Part shown: one piece after another, positions 17,414-24,510 of the stretch | Layout: each line of letters starts with the position of its first letter | How positions within the stretch are numbered: position 1 is the first letter of the stretch | Assembly (NCBI RefSeq): GCF_000576425.1 | Contig: NZ_KK069997.1 | Coordinates: forward strand, 55,965-119,964 | Length of the DNA stretch: 64,000 nucleotides | Direction of reading: 5' to 3' | Source: Brachybacterium phenoliresistens | GTDB taxonomy: Bacteria > Actinomycetota > Actinomycetes > Actinomycetales > Dermabacteraceae | The notes under the pieces: generated by a model | What the model saw: only the letters and a program-made list of their open reading frames with translations | What the model was told of the DNA's origin: nothing | Database searches by the model: none | Translations under genes and position numbers: made by a program

Positions 17414-17493
17414 GCAGAGGCCACGGCCCGTGGAGCTGGGAGCTCCACCGCTGTCGTACTCTGGGGCCTGACCTACGAGGAAGGACGGCGTCG

Positions 17494-18147
17494 ATGGCAT
17501 CGGGGAAGGTCGCCAGCTGGGCCCACGGCGAGGCGTTCGTCGACGAGGAGTCGATCTTCGCCGACGAGAGCGTGCTGGCCCGGGCGCGCGAGCGCGGCAG
17601 CGAGCTGGGCGTGGCCCCCGTCCTGCCCGGAGCCGGTGCCGTGATGCGGCTGCTGGCCGCGGCCCTGGACGCGCGGGCCGTCGTCGAGGTCGGCACCGGG
17701 GCGGGCGTCGGGTCCCTGTACCTGCTGTCGGGGATGAACCCGGCCGGGGTGCTCACCACCATCGACACGGAGGTGGAGAACCAGCGCGCGGCGCGGGAGT
17801 CCTTCGCCGAGGCCGGGGTGCGCCACACCCGCGTGCGCACCATCGCCGGGCGCGCGCCCGAGGTGATCGGTCGCCTGACCGATCATGCCTACGATCTGGT
17901 GGTCCTGCGGGCCGATGCCCCGCAGGCGGACGTCCTGCTCAGCCACGCGCTGCGGCTGCTGCGCCCCGGCGGGGCGCTGGTGGTGGACCATGCGCTCTAC
18001 CACGACCGGGTGGCGGACCCTGCCAGCCGCGACGCGACCACGAAGGCGGTGCGGGCGCTGCTGCGCCGCATCGCCGAGGAGAGGACCCTGCTGCCGGCGC
18101 TGGTGCCCAGCGGGGACGGCGTCCTCGCCGCGATCCTCCGCCCCTGA
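17494..18147 (+). CDS. O-methyltransferase, class I SAM-dependent (family 3)
   Basis: This 217-residue protein has the Rossmann SAM-binding motif VVEVGTGAGVGSLYLLSGM (about 64-82), an acidic residue in TTIDTEVEN, the YDLVVLRADAP segment and the LLRPGGALVVDHAL strand typical of catechol/caffeoyl-CoA-type O-methyltransferases. It corresponds to Rv1220c in M. tuberculosis. No signal peptide is seen. GAGGAAGGA about 10 bases upstream supports ATG 17494. The substrate is unknown. It is divergent from tatB and ends at a bidirectional terminator. Confidence 0.9.
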   Translation: MASGKVASWAHGEAFVDEESIFADESVLARARERGSELGVAPVLPGAGAVMRLLAAALDARAVVEVGTGAGVGSLYLLSGMNPAGVLTTIDTEVENQRAARESFAEAGVRHTRVRTIAGRAPEVIGRLTDHAYDLVVLRADAPQADVLLSHALRLLRPGGALVVDHALYHDRVADPASRDATTKAVRALLRRIAEERTLLPALVPSGDGVLAAILRP

Positions 18148-18171
18148 CAGGCCCGCCGCAGGCACGACAAA

Positions 18172-18210
18172 GACCCGCCCCGCGCACCGTCGGTGCCTGC
18201 GGAACGGGTC
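18172..18210. terminator. Bidirectional hairpin between O-methyltransferase and DUF3117 genes
   Basis: Outer arms GACCCG/CGGGTC and inner arms CCGC/GCGG and CACC/GGTG form an interrupted stem between two convergent genes. Confidence 0.55.
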
Positions 18211-18245
18211 CCGTGCGCCCTGGCTCTCCAGGGATCAGGCGTATC

Positions 18246-18416
18246 TCACGCCGTGATCACACCCTCGAGGGCGTCGCGGAGCGAAGCCGCTTCGGCCTTG
18301 TCGATCTCCACCACGAGGCGTCCTCCGCCCTCCAGCGGGACGCGCATGATGATGCTGCGCCCCTCCTGAACGACCTCGAGCGGACCATCGCCAGTACGCG
18401 GCTTCATAGCAGCCAT
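18246..18416 (-). CDS. DUF3117 family small protein
   Basis: This 56-residue protein beginning MAAMKPRTGDGPLEV matches the strongly conserved actinobacterial DUF3117 family, with VPLEGGGRLVVE in the middle. It is probably a soluble, compact beta-rich protein of unknown function. AGGAAGG eight bases before the ATG at 18416 fixes the start; the open frame extends upstream but without family similarity. It has its own promoter and a leader with a strong hairpin. Confidence 0.9.
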   Translation of the reverse strand: MAAMKPRTGDGPLEVVQEGRSIIMRVPLEGGGRLVVEIDKAEAASLRDALEGVITA

Positions 18417-18447
18417 GAGCGTGCCTTCCTCTGTTCTGTGTTGCCCG

Positions 18448-18470
18448 CCGGGCGCCGCATCGGCGCCCGG
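18448..18470 (-). promoter_or_regulatory. Hairpin in the DUF3117 leader
   Basis: Perfect 10-base arms (18448-18457 and 18461-18470, CCGGGCGCCG and its complement) enclose a 3-base loop between the predicted transcription start and the ribosome site. It could stabilise the mRNA or attenuate it. Confidence 0.45.
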
Positions 18471-18489
18471 GAGGCACGTTCTCCTGACC

Positions 18490-18495
18490 ATTATC
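18490..18495 (-). promoter_or_regulatory. -10 box for the DUF3117 gene
   Basis: GATAAT preceded by TGG (extended -10 like) on the minus strand predicts a start near 18483 and a leader of about 66 bases. Confidence 0.5.
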
Positions 18496-18525
18496 CCAGG
18501 TTTTGCCGCCGAGGTGTGCATGGCG

Positions 18526-18735
18526 TCACTCCGGGGGTCGCTCCGGGCGGTCAACGGCGGCCGGATCGGCGGCCTCGGACGGGGGCGCGGAGGGCCGCAG
18601 GGCCGGGCGCCGCCGCCACGGCTCGGGAGCATCCATGCCCAGCTCGAGCCTGCCCGTCGCGGCGAGCACCATGAGGCCCGCGACCACGGCGGCGAGCACG
18701 AGCAGCAGCACCACCCCGAAGGAGACCGCGGTCAT
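18526..18735 (-). CDS. Small single-pass membrane protein
   Basis: This 69-residue protein has one N-terminal hydrophobic helix (VSFGVVLLLVLAAVVAGLMV) and a hydrophilic Pro/Arg-rich tail. Its ATG overlaps the stop of the LOG-family gene by one base (TGATG), so it is probably co-translated with it and forms the end of the dapE-LOG operon. I do not recognise a family. The hydrophobic N terminus and overlap argue for a real gene; low conservation of the tail is expected. Confidence 0.6.
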   Translation of the reverse strand: MTAVSFGVVLLLVLAAVVAGLMVLAATGRLELGMDAPEPWRRRPALRPSAPPSEAADPAAVDRPERPPE

Positions 18736-19469
18736 CAGGGCGCCTTCCCGCTCACCTCGCGCAGCGCCTGCAGGGCCTCCTCGGCGGTGTCCACGATGCG
18801 CAGGATGTCGAGGTCCTGCGGGGAGATCACCTCATGCTCGAGGACGGTCGAGGACAGCCAGTCGATCATGCCCTGCCAGTAGTCCCGGCCCACCAGGATC
18901 AGCGGGAACATGTCGATCTTGTGGGTCTGCATCAGGCACAGCGCCTCGAAGAGCTCGTCCAGGGTGCCGAACCCGCCGGGCAGCACGACGAAGCCGCTGG
19001 AGTACTTCACGAAGACCGTCTTGCGGGTGAAGAAGTACCGGAAGTCGACGCCGAGGTCCACGTACTGGTTCATGCCCTGCTCGAACGGGAGCTCGATGCC
19101 GAGGCCGACGCTCACGCCCCCGGCCTCCTTGGCGCCCTTGTTCCCGGCCTCCATGATGCCGGGCCCGCCGCCGGTGATGACCGCGTAGCCGAGCTGGACG
19201 ATGCCGGCGGCGATCTCCTCGGCCGCCGCATAGTGCGGATGGCCCGGGGGCGTGCGCGCCGAGCCGAAGATGGAGACGGCGGGCCCGAGCTCGGCGAGGG
19301 CGCCGAAGCCCTCCACGAACTCGGCCTGGATGCGCAGCACCCGCCAGGGGTCGGCGTGGAGCCAGTCGGCGCCGCCCGCGTTCTCCAGGAGGCGCTGATC
19401 GGTGGTGCGGTCCGGTCGCTGCGTCCCCCGCAGCGTCACCGGGCCCTTGCGGTAGTCCTCCGGGTTCAT
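18735..19469 (-). CDS. LOG-family protein (TIGR00730; nucleotide 5'-monophosphate phosphoribohydrolase-like)
   Basis: This 244-residue Rossmann-like protein has both LOG signatures: GGGPGIMEAGNKGA (100-113) and PGGFGTLDE (164-172). LOG enzymes hydrolyse nucleoside monophosphates, including cytokinin nucleotides in plants and some bacteria; the physiological substrate in actinobacteria is not fixed. The frame extends upstream, but ATG 19469 overlaps the dapE stop as ATGA and starts the homologous region. The operon order is dapE, LOG, small membrane protein. Dap genes and LOG genes also neighbour each other in mycobacteria. Confidence 0.9.
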   Translation of the reverse strand: MNPEDYRKGPVTLRGTQRPDRTTDQRLLENAGGADWLHADPWRVLRIQAEFVEGFGALAELGPAVSIFGSARTPPGHPHYAAAEEIAAGIVQLGYAVITGGGPGIMEAGNKGAKEAGGVSVGLGIELPFEQGMNQYVDLGVDFRYFFTRKTVFVKYSSGFVVLPGGFGTLDELFEALCLMQTHKIDMFPLILVGRDYWQGMIDWLSSTVLEHEVISPQDLDILRIVDTAEEALQALREVSGKAP

Positions 19470-20605
19470 GAGGCGAGGGTAGCGTCCGCGCCCGGGAGTC
19501 CGAGCCAGCGTCGCAGGGAGGCGAGGGCGATGCGCAGGTCCTCGGTGGGGACGTGCTCGTCGTCGGTGTGCGCGAGCAGCGGATCCCCGGGGCCGAAGTT
19601 CACCGCCGGGGTGCCCAGGGCGCTGAAGCGCGCCACATCGGTCCACCCCTGCTTGGCGGCGACGGGGACGTCGCCGCCGAGCGCGGCCAGGAACTCCTGC
19701 GCGGCGGGGCTGTCCAGGCCGGGCAGCGCCCCGGCGGCGGCATCGGAGACCTCGATCTCCACGTCGAGGCCGGCCAGGACCTCGCGCACGTGCGCCTCCG
19801 CCTGCTCGACGGAGGTGTCGGGAGCGAAGCGGTAGTTGAGCGTCGCGTGGGCGCGGTCGGGGATCACGTTGCCGGCGATCCCGCCGTCGATCGCGACGGC
19901 GTTGAGGCACTCGCGGTACTCCAGCCCGTCGATCACGGCCCGCCGCGCCCGGTAGCCGGCGAGGCGCTCGAGCACGGGGGCGAGGCGGTGGACGGCGTTG
20001 ACGCCCACCCAGTCGCGCGCCGAGTGCGCGGCCACGCCCCGCGCGGTGACCTCGAGCTTCATGGTCCCCTTGCAGCCGCCCTCGACCCCGGCGGAGGTCG
20101 GCTCCCCGAGGATCGCGAAGTCCCCGCGCAGGTGCTCGGGATGCTCGGCGGCGATCCGCGTGAGGGAGTTGTCCGCCGCCGCGACCTCCTCGTGGTCGTA
20201 GAAGATCCAGGTGAGATCGACCGGCGGGTCCGACGCCTCGACGGCGAGGGCCAGGAACACGGCCACCCCGCCCTTCATGTCGCAGGTGCCGCGACCGACC
20301 AGCTCCTCGCGCCCCTCGCGGACCCGGCGGCGGGAGGGGAGGTTGTCGGCCACCGGGACGGTGTCCAGGTGCCCGGCCAGCACCACCCGCTGCGCCCGGC
20401 CCAGCTCGGTGCGGGCGATGACCGTGTCCCCGTCGCGCAGGACGCTCAGGTGCGGGGCATGGAGCTTCAGGGCCAGCTCGACGGCATCGGCGAGCGCCTT
20501 CTCGTTCCCGGAGACGGACTCGATGTCGACGATCGCGGCGGTGAGCTCGACGATGTCGGCGCGCGGGTCGAGGACGGCGGGAGCGGTGGGATCAGCGGAG
20601 GTCAT
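19466..20605 (-). CDS. dapE: Succinyl-diaminopimelate desuccinylase
   Basis: This 379-residue M20-family zinc hydrolase removes succinate from N-succinyl-L,L-diaminopimelate in lysine and peptidoglycan precursor synthesis. Metal and catalytic residues are visible: His79 and Asp81 in AGHLDTVP, Asp109 in GTCDMKGG, the Glu pair at 139-140 in YDHEEV, Glu168 in LGEPT and a late His in LLAHTDDEH. An ATG three codons upstream (20614) is possible, but GGCAGG sits nine bases before ATG 20605 and abuts 20614, so 20605 is preferred. It is the first gene of an operon with the LOG gene. dapD and dapC are elsewhere in the window. Confidence 0.92.
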   Translation of the reverse strand: MTSADPTAPAVLDPRADIVELTAAIVDIESVSGNEKALADAVELALKLHAPHLSVLRDGDTVIARTELGRAQRVVLAGHLDTVPVADNLPSRRRVREGREELVGRGTCDMKGGVAVFLALAVEASDPPVDLTWIFYDHEEVAAADNSLTRIAAEHPEHLRGDFAILGEPTSAGVEGGCKGTMKLEVTARGVAAHSARDWVGVNAVHRLAPVLERLAGYRARRAVIDGLEYRECLNAVAIDGGIAGNVIPDRAHATLNYRFAPDTSVEQAEAHVREVLAGLDVEIEVSDAAAGALPGLDSPAAQEFLAALGGDVPVAAKQGWTDVARFSALGTPAVNFGPGDPLLAHTDDEHVPTEDLRIALASLRRWLGLPGADATLAS

Positions 20606-20659
20606 GGCCGACATCCTGCCACGGCGCGGGACGGCGGCCGCGGAGGCGGGCAGGGCCCG

Positions 20660-20683
20660 CCGCGGGCCGGCGCCGGCCCGCGG
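20660..20683. repeat. 24-base perfect palindrome between dapE and the EndoH-type gene
   Basis: The arm CCGCGGGCCGGC is followed directly by its complement. It lies between divergent genes, so it is not an obvious terminator; it may be an operator or chance in very GC-rich DNA. Confidence 0.4.
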
Positions 20684-20717
20684 GATGCGAGGCGGATCCG
20701 ACGGAACCCGGGCGACA

Positions 20718-20731
20718 GCAACCGCTTAAGC
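20718..20731. promoter_or_regulatory. Putative LacI-type operator upstream of the EndoH-type gene
   Basis: GCAACCGCTTAAGC (20718-20731) resembles LacI/CcpA-type operators. Its first 11 bases recur, inverted, upstream of the PL8 lyase at 28942-28952. It contains the palindrome CGCTTAAGCG at 20724-20733 and sits just upstream of a TAAAGT -10 box (20734-20739), where a bound repressor would block transcription. Confidence 0.5.
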
Positions 20732-20733
20732 GC

Positions 20734-20739
20734 TAAAGT
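20734..20739 (+). promoter_or_regulatory. -10 box for the EndoH-type gene
   Basis: TAAAGT predicts a start near 20746 and a leader of about 50 bases with GAGGAG before the ATG. Confidence 0.4.
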
Positions 20740-20794
20740 CGGCGGGGGCGGCGGGATGGCCCCGCCGCCGTCTTCGCTCGATGAGGAGCACTCC

Positions 20795-21745
20795 ATGACC
20801 CCGCCTCCCTCCCACCCCGTGCGGCGCCGGCTCAGCCGCCGCGCCGCCCTCGCGCTCGTGCCCGCCACCGGCGCCGCGCTGCTGGCCGGCTCGTCCGCCG
20901 CGGCGTCCCCGCTGCCGGCCGACAAGGGCCTCCACCTCGGCCGCGAGAAGGGACCGCTCTCGGTCGCCTACGTCGAGGTCAACAGCAATCCCCTGGCCAG
21001 CGTCGGCGACTACGTGCTCTCCGGCACGCGCACTCCCGTCTTCGACGTGGCCATGATCTTCGCCGCGAACATCAACTACGACGGCACCGCCGCGTACCTG
21101 CACCTGAACGACCGGGTCACCGCCGTCCTCGCGGACGCCGAGACCCAGATCCGGCCCCTCCAGCGCCGAGGGATCCGCGTGGTCCTCTCCGTCCTGGGCA
21201 ACCACCAGGGCGCGGGCTTCGCCAACTTCCCCGACGCCGCCGCGGCCGACGACTTCGCCCGCCAGCTGGCCGACGTCGTCCAGCGATACCGGCTGGACGG
21301 CATCGACTTCGACGACGAATGGGCGAAGTACGGCGAGAACGGCACCGGGCAGCCGAACGACAGCTCCTTCGTGCAGCTCGTGACCGCGCTGGACCGGCGC
21401 CTGCCGGCCGACAAGCTGATCACCCTGTACGACATCGGCCCTGCGGCCGAGCGGACCGAGCACGACGGCGTGCGCCTGGGCGACGTGCTCGACTACGCCT
21501 GGAACCCGTACTACGGCAGCTGGCGCCCGCCGCAGATCGAGGGCATGGAGCCCTCCCGGCTCGCCCCCGCGGCGGTGGACATCACCGCGACGCCCGTGGA
21601 CCGGGCCGTCGAGCTCGCGCGGCGCACCGTCGAGGAGGACTACGGGGCGCTGATCACCTACAACCTCACCGACGCGGACCACACCGAGATGGTCTCCGCC
21701 CTGGCGCTCGAGCTGTACGGCACCCCGGCCGTGCGCCTGCGCTGA
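20795..21745 (+). CDS. Secreted endo-beta-N-acetylglucosaminidase (EndoH type, GH18)
   Basis: This 316-residue enzyme closely resembles Streptomyces EndoH, which cleaves between the two core GlcNAc residues of high-mannose N-glycans. It has the GH18 motif DGIDFDDE (168-175; Asp173 and catalytic Glu175), and shares blocks such as IFAANINYD, SVLGNHQGAGFANFP, QPNDSSFV and DYAWNPYYG with EndoH. Residues 10-38 form a Tat-like signal (RRLSRRAALALVP, then a hydrophobic stretch to AAA), so it is exported. The start ATG 20795 follows GAGGAG; the frame continues upstream only as the antisense of dapE. It is probably regulated by the LacI-type site upstream. Likely substrates are yeast mannoproteins or host glycoproteins. 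Confidence 0.93.
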   Translation: MTPPPSHPVRRRLSRRAALALVPATGAALLAGSSAAASPLPADKGLHLGREKGPLSVAYVEVNSNPLASVGDYVLSGTRTPVFDVAMIFAANINYDGTAAYLHLNDRVTAVLADAETQIRPLQRRGIRVVLSVLGNHQGAGFANFPDAAAADDFARQLADVVQRYRLDGIDFDDEWAKYGENGTGQPNDSSFVQLVTALDRRLPADKLITLYDIGPAAERTEHDGVRLGDVLDYAWNPYYGSWRPPQIEGMEPSRLAPAAVDITATPVDRAVELARRTVEEDYGALITYNLTDADHTEMVSALALELYGTPAVRLR

Positions 21746-21746
21746 C

Positions 21747-21812
21747 GGCGTCCCGGGCGGCTGCTCGGGACGGCGCCGGGCGCCGCGGGACGGCGCCGCG
21801 GGCCCGGCGGGA
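21747..21812. terminator. Hairpin-rich bidirectional terminator region
   Basis: CGTCCCG (21749-21755) pairs with CGGGACG (21766-21772), and a second GGCGCCG-repeat hairpin follows; it lies between convergent EndoH-type and FAD-Pth2 genes. Confidence 0.45.
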
Positions 21813-21815
21813 GGC

Positions 21816-24413
21816 TCACCAGCGGGCGCGGGTGGTCTCCGTCGGGCCGTCGAGCTCGGTGAAGCCGGCGTCGATCACCTGCACCGGCCGGGTCGTCGCG
21901 GCCCATCGCGCGGCGCTCGGCCGCTCCAGGCGCACGCGGAATCCACCGGACCGCCAGGCCGCACGCGCCGTCTCGTCCATGGCGGAGTAGGCGAGCTGCG
22001 CGGCGTGGGCGGCCTGCGCCGCGAGCTTGCCGCTGGTCATCTCGATCAGCGGGCTCGCCTCGATGACCACGGTCGCGCCCTCGGCCGCGCCGTCCCCGGC
22101 CGCGCCGGGATCCGCGCAGCCGCCCTCCCCGCCCTCGGCCTGCGCACGGCGCGGGAAGGTGGTCCCGCCGACCTGGAGCTTGTCCAGGGCCTTCGGCAGC
22201 GGGCGGGTGGGGCCCGGCACGAGGGCGCGCACGGCGGCGCGCCCGGTCTGCGAGGCCACCGTGACCCCGGGCAGCTCCTGCACGTCGCGCCACCGCTTGC
22301 CGTCGGCGCGCCGCACCAGCTTGCGGATCCGGCCGCCGTCCGCCCACCGCGAGATCTCGGCGTGCCAGGGGCCGCCGGGGCGGGCGCGCTCGTCGTCCAG
22401 CATCGCGACCACGGCGCGGGCGGCGGTCTCGGCCACGTCCTCCTCCTCGGCGAGGTCATGCTTGTCCCGCAGCACCACCAGCTGCAGGGCCCAGGGGACC
22501 TCGTCCTGCTCCGCCTCGGCGCGCTCCTGCGCCCGGCCCAGCGGCGGCGAGGCCTCGGGGACGGGCGCGGGCTCGGTGCTGGGGACGGGAGCACCGGACA
22601 GGGGCGCGGGGCCGGCGGCGTCGGCGCCCTCCGGCGGGAGCACGCCGCCCATGCGCGCCAGGCGCACGGCCACCGCCTCGGCGTGGCGCAGGAGCTGGGC
22701 GGAGGATCCGGGCTGCGCGGTGATGGCCGAGCCCGGCTGCGCGGTCGAGACGGGAATGCCGACCAGGAAGCGCCGTTCGAAGACCCGGCCGTCCACGGCG
22801 ATCGGCGCATACAGGCCGTCGACCGCGATCGATCCGGTCAGCACGCGCGTGCCGCTGCCGCGCGAGCTCCACGAGTCCTTCTGCACCTCTCCGCGCTCGC
22901 GCCACGCCCCGATCAGCGCGCTGCGGTAGGCGGGCAGGTCCACGGGAGGCAGGTGCGCCTCCAGGACGCCGTCGCAGAGGTGCTCGAGGCCCTCCGCGCC
23001 GCTGCGCACCACGAAGCGCCCGCGGTCCGGGTCGACGGTCACGGCCATGCCGGGGCCGCTGAAGACCACCAGCCCGGCCTCGACCAGCGCGAGCAGCTGG
23101 CGCGCCCGGCGCAGCGGCGGCCCCGAGGCCCAGGAGGCGAAGGCGTTGCGCAGGTGGCCGTCGATGTCGCGCCGCACGCTGTCGGTCGTATAGGCGCCGA
23201 GGTCGACCAGGCGGTTGACCTGGATCCGCAGCGCGGTGAGCACCCGGAAGGTGAGCACCCAGGCCGGATCGGGCTCGGCCGCCTGGCGGACGCTGCGCCG
23301 GAGCTCCTCGACCGATCGACGATGCGCGTCCTCGCAGCGGCCGCCGCGCCGGCCGAAGGGGAACAGCAGGCGCAGCAGCCCCTCGTCGGTGGTCAGCTCG
23401 CGGTTCCCGGCCTCCCGATGGGCGGCGCGCAGCTCCGCGAGCATGAGCGGCATGACGTCGCGCTCGTGGTCGACGCCAGCCGGACGCACGGCGAGCTCCA
23501 GGACGCGTTCGCCGGTGAGGATGCGCGGGGTGTACGGGTCCGGGAGCGCATCGCCGAGGTCGGGCTTGGGCCGGTAGATCATCCCCGACCGCGAGCCGAC
23601 CACCAGCTGCGGCTCTCCCCCGCCGGGCAGGTAGCGCAGGCCGGAGGGCGCCGATGCGTCCTCGACGAACTCCCCGCCGGCGACGGCGGTGAGCATGCCG
23701 ATCGCGTCGTAGAAGTTCAGCCCCATCCCGGCGACCGCGATGCGCTCGCGCCCCAGCAGGGAGCGGTAGTCGACCTCGAGCGGGTTCGCGGGGCCGATGT
23801 GCAGCAGATCGTGCTGGGCGGCGGCATCGGCCAGCTGCAGGGAGCGGGGACCGAGGGCCGTGGGCAGATGGCCGAGCGCGAGGGCGACGGCGTCGACGGT
23901 CAGCACGCGCCCGTCGTCCAGCCGCACCCGCTGCGGGGCGTCCGGCTCCCCGGTGACGTCCACGGCCTCGGCGCGGTGCCGCACGATGCGCAGCCGCGCG
24001 GGATCGGCGTCGGCCTCCGCCGCGGCGAGGACATGGGCGAGATAGCGGCCGTGAGCGGCGCGCGGGGCGTAGTCCGTCGGCCCCAGGCCCTCGGCGGCGA
24101 GATGGTCGCCGAGGGTCTCCCGCCGCGCCACCGGGAGGTCCGGATGACAGGAGTCGTCGGGATACATGGTGGTCTGGCAGGTGGTGGTGTTCATCAGCAG
24201 GACCTCGCCCTGGTCGCTGCGCCAGACGGAGCCGCCCTGCCCCACGTGCGGATCCACCAGGTGCACGGTCAGCAGCCCGTCCCACGGATCGGTGCGCGAG
24301 GCCGCGGCGAGCCGCTCGACGATCGCCGTCCCGCGCGGCCCGGCCCCGATCACCGCGACCGCCCGATGGGGCGCGGCGGGGACGGTGCGGCGGGTCTCGA
24401 CGAAGGCGGTCAT
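21816..24413 (-). CDS. Fusion of FAD/NAD(P)-binding protein and Pth2-like peptidyl-tRNA hydrolase domain
   Basis: This 865-residue protein joins two unrelated parts without a stop codon. Residues about 15-600 are a FAD/NAD(P)-binding protein of the NAD_binding_9 type: GAGPRG dinucleotide motif at 23-28, MNTTTCQTTMYPD, AVAGMGLNFYD and FLVGIPVS. A Pro/Ala/Glu-rich linker (about 600-637) follows. Residues 638-865 match actinobacterial Pth2-like hydrolases: WALQLVVLRDKHDL, RIRKLVRRADGK, VRALVPGPT and the Pth2 signature GKLAAQAAHAA (795 on). Pth2 recycles peptidyl-tRNA; the N-terminal reaction is unknown. It lies 97 bases downstream of the MFS gene on the same strand, so they may share an mRNA. 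ATG 24413 starts the dinucleotide-binding domain at the normal place. Confidence 0.82.
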   Translation of the reverse strand: MTAFVETRRTVPAAPHRAVAVIGAGPRGTAIVERLAAASRTDPWDGLLTVHLVDPHVGQGGSVWRSDQGEVLLMNTTTCQTTMYPDDSCHPDLPVARRETLGDHLAAEGLGPTDYAPRAAHGRYLAHVLAAAEADADPARLRIVRHRAEAVDVTGEPDAPQRVRLDDGRVLTVDAVALALGHLPTALGPRSLQLADAAAQHDLLHIGPANPLEVDYRSLLGRERIAVAGMGLNFYDAIGMLTAVAGGEFVEDASAPSGLRYLPGGGEPQLVVGSRSGMIYRPKPDLGDALPDPYTPRILTGERVLELAVRPAGVDHERDVMPLMLAELRAAHREAGNRELTTDEGLLRLLFPFGRRGGRCEDAHRRSVEELRRSVRQAAEPDPAWVLTFRVLTALRIQVNRLVDLGAYTTDSVRRDIDGHLRNAFASWASGPPLRRARQLLALVEAGLVVFSGPGMAVTVDPDRGRFVVRSGAEGLEHLCDGVLEAHLPPVDLPAYRSALIGAWRERGEVQKDSWSSRGSGTRVLTGSIAVDGLYAPIAVDGRVFERRFLVGIPVSTAQPGSAITAQPGSSAQLLRHAEAVAVRLARMGGVLPPEGADAAGPAPLSGAPVPSTEPAPVPEASPPLGRAQERAEAEQDEVPWALQLVVLRDKHDLAEEEDVAETAARAVVAMLDDERARPGGPWHAEISRWADGGRIRKLVRRADGKRWRDVQELPGVTVASQTGRAAVRALVPGPTRPLPKALDKLQVGGTTFPRRAQAEGGEGGCADPGAAGDGAAEGATVVIEASPLIEMTSGKLAAQAAHAAQLAYSAMDETARAAWRSGGFRVRLERPSAARWAATTRPVQVIDAGFTELDGPTETTRARW

Positions 24414-24510
24414 GCTCCCAGTATCGCGCCCTCGCGGGCGTCGCCCGGCGTTCCGCGCCTCCGGCGGGAGGAGCGCGCGATGGAGGTCACCGCGACGGGC
24501 CCGGCCGGCC

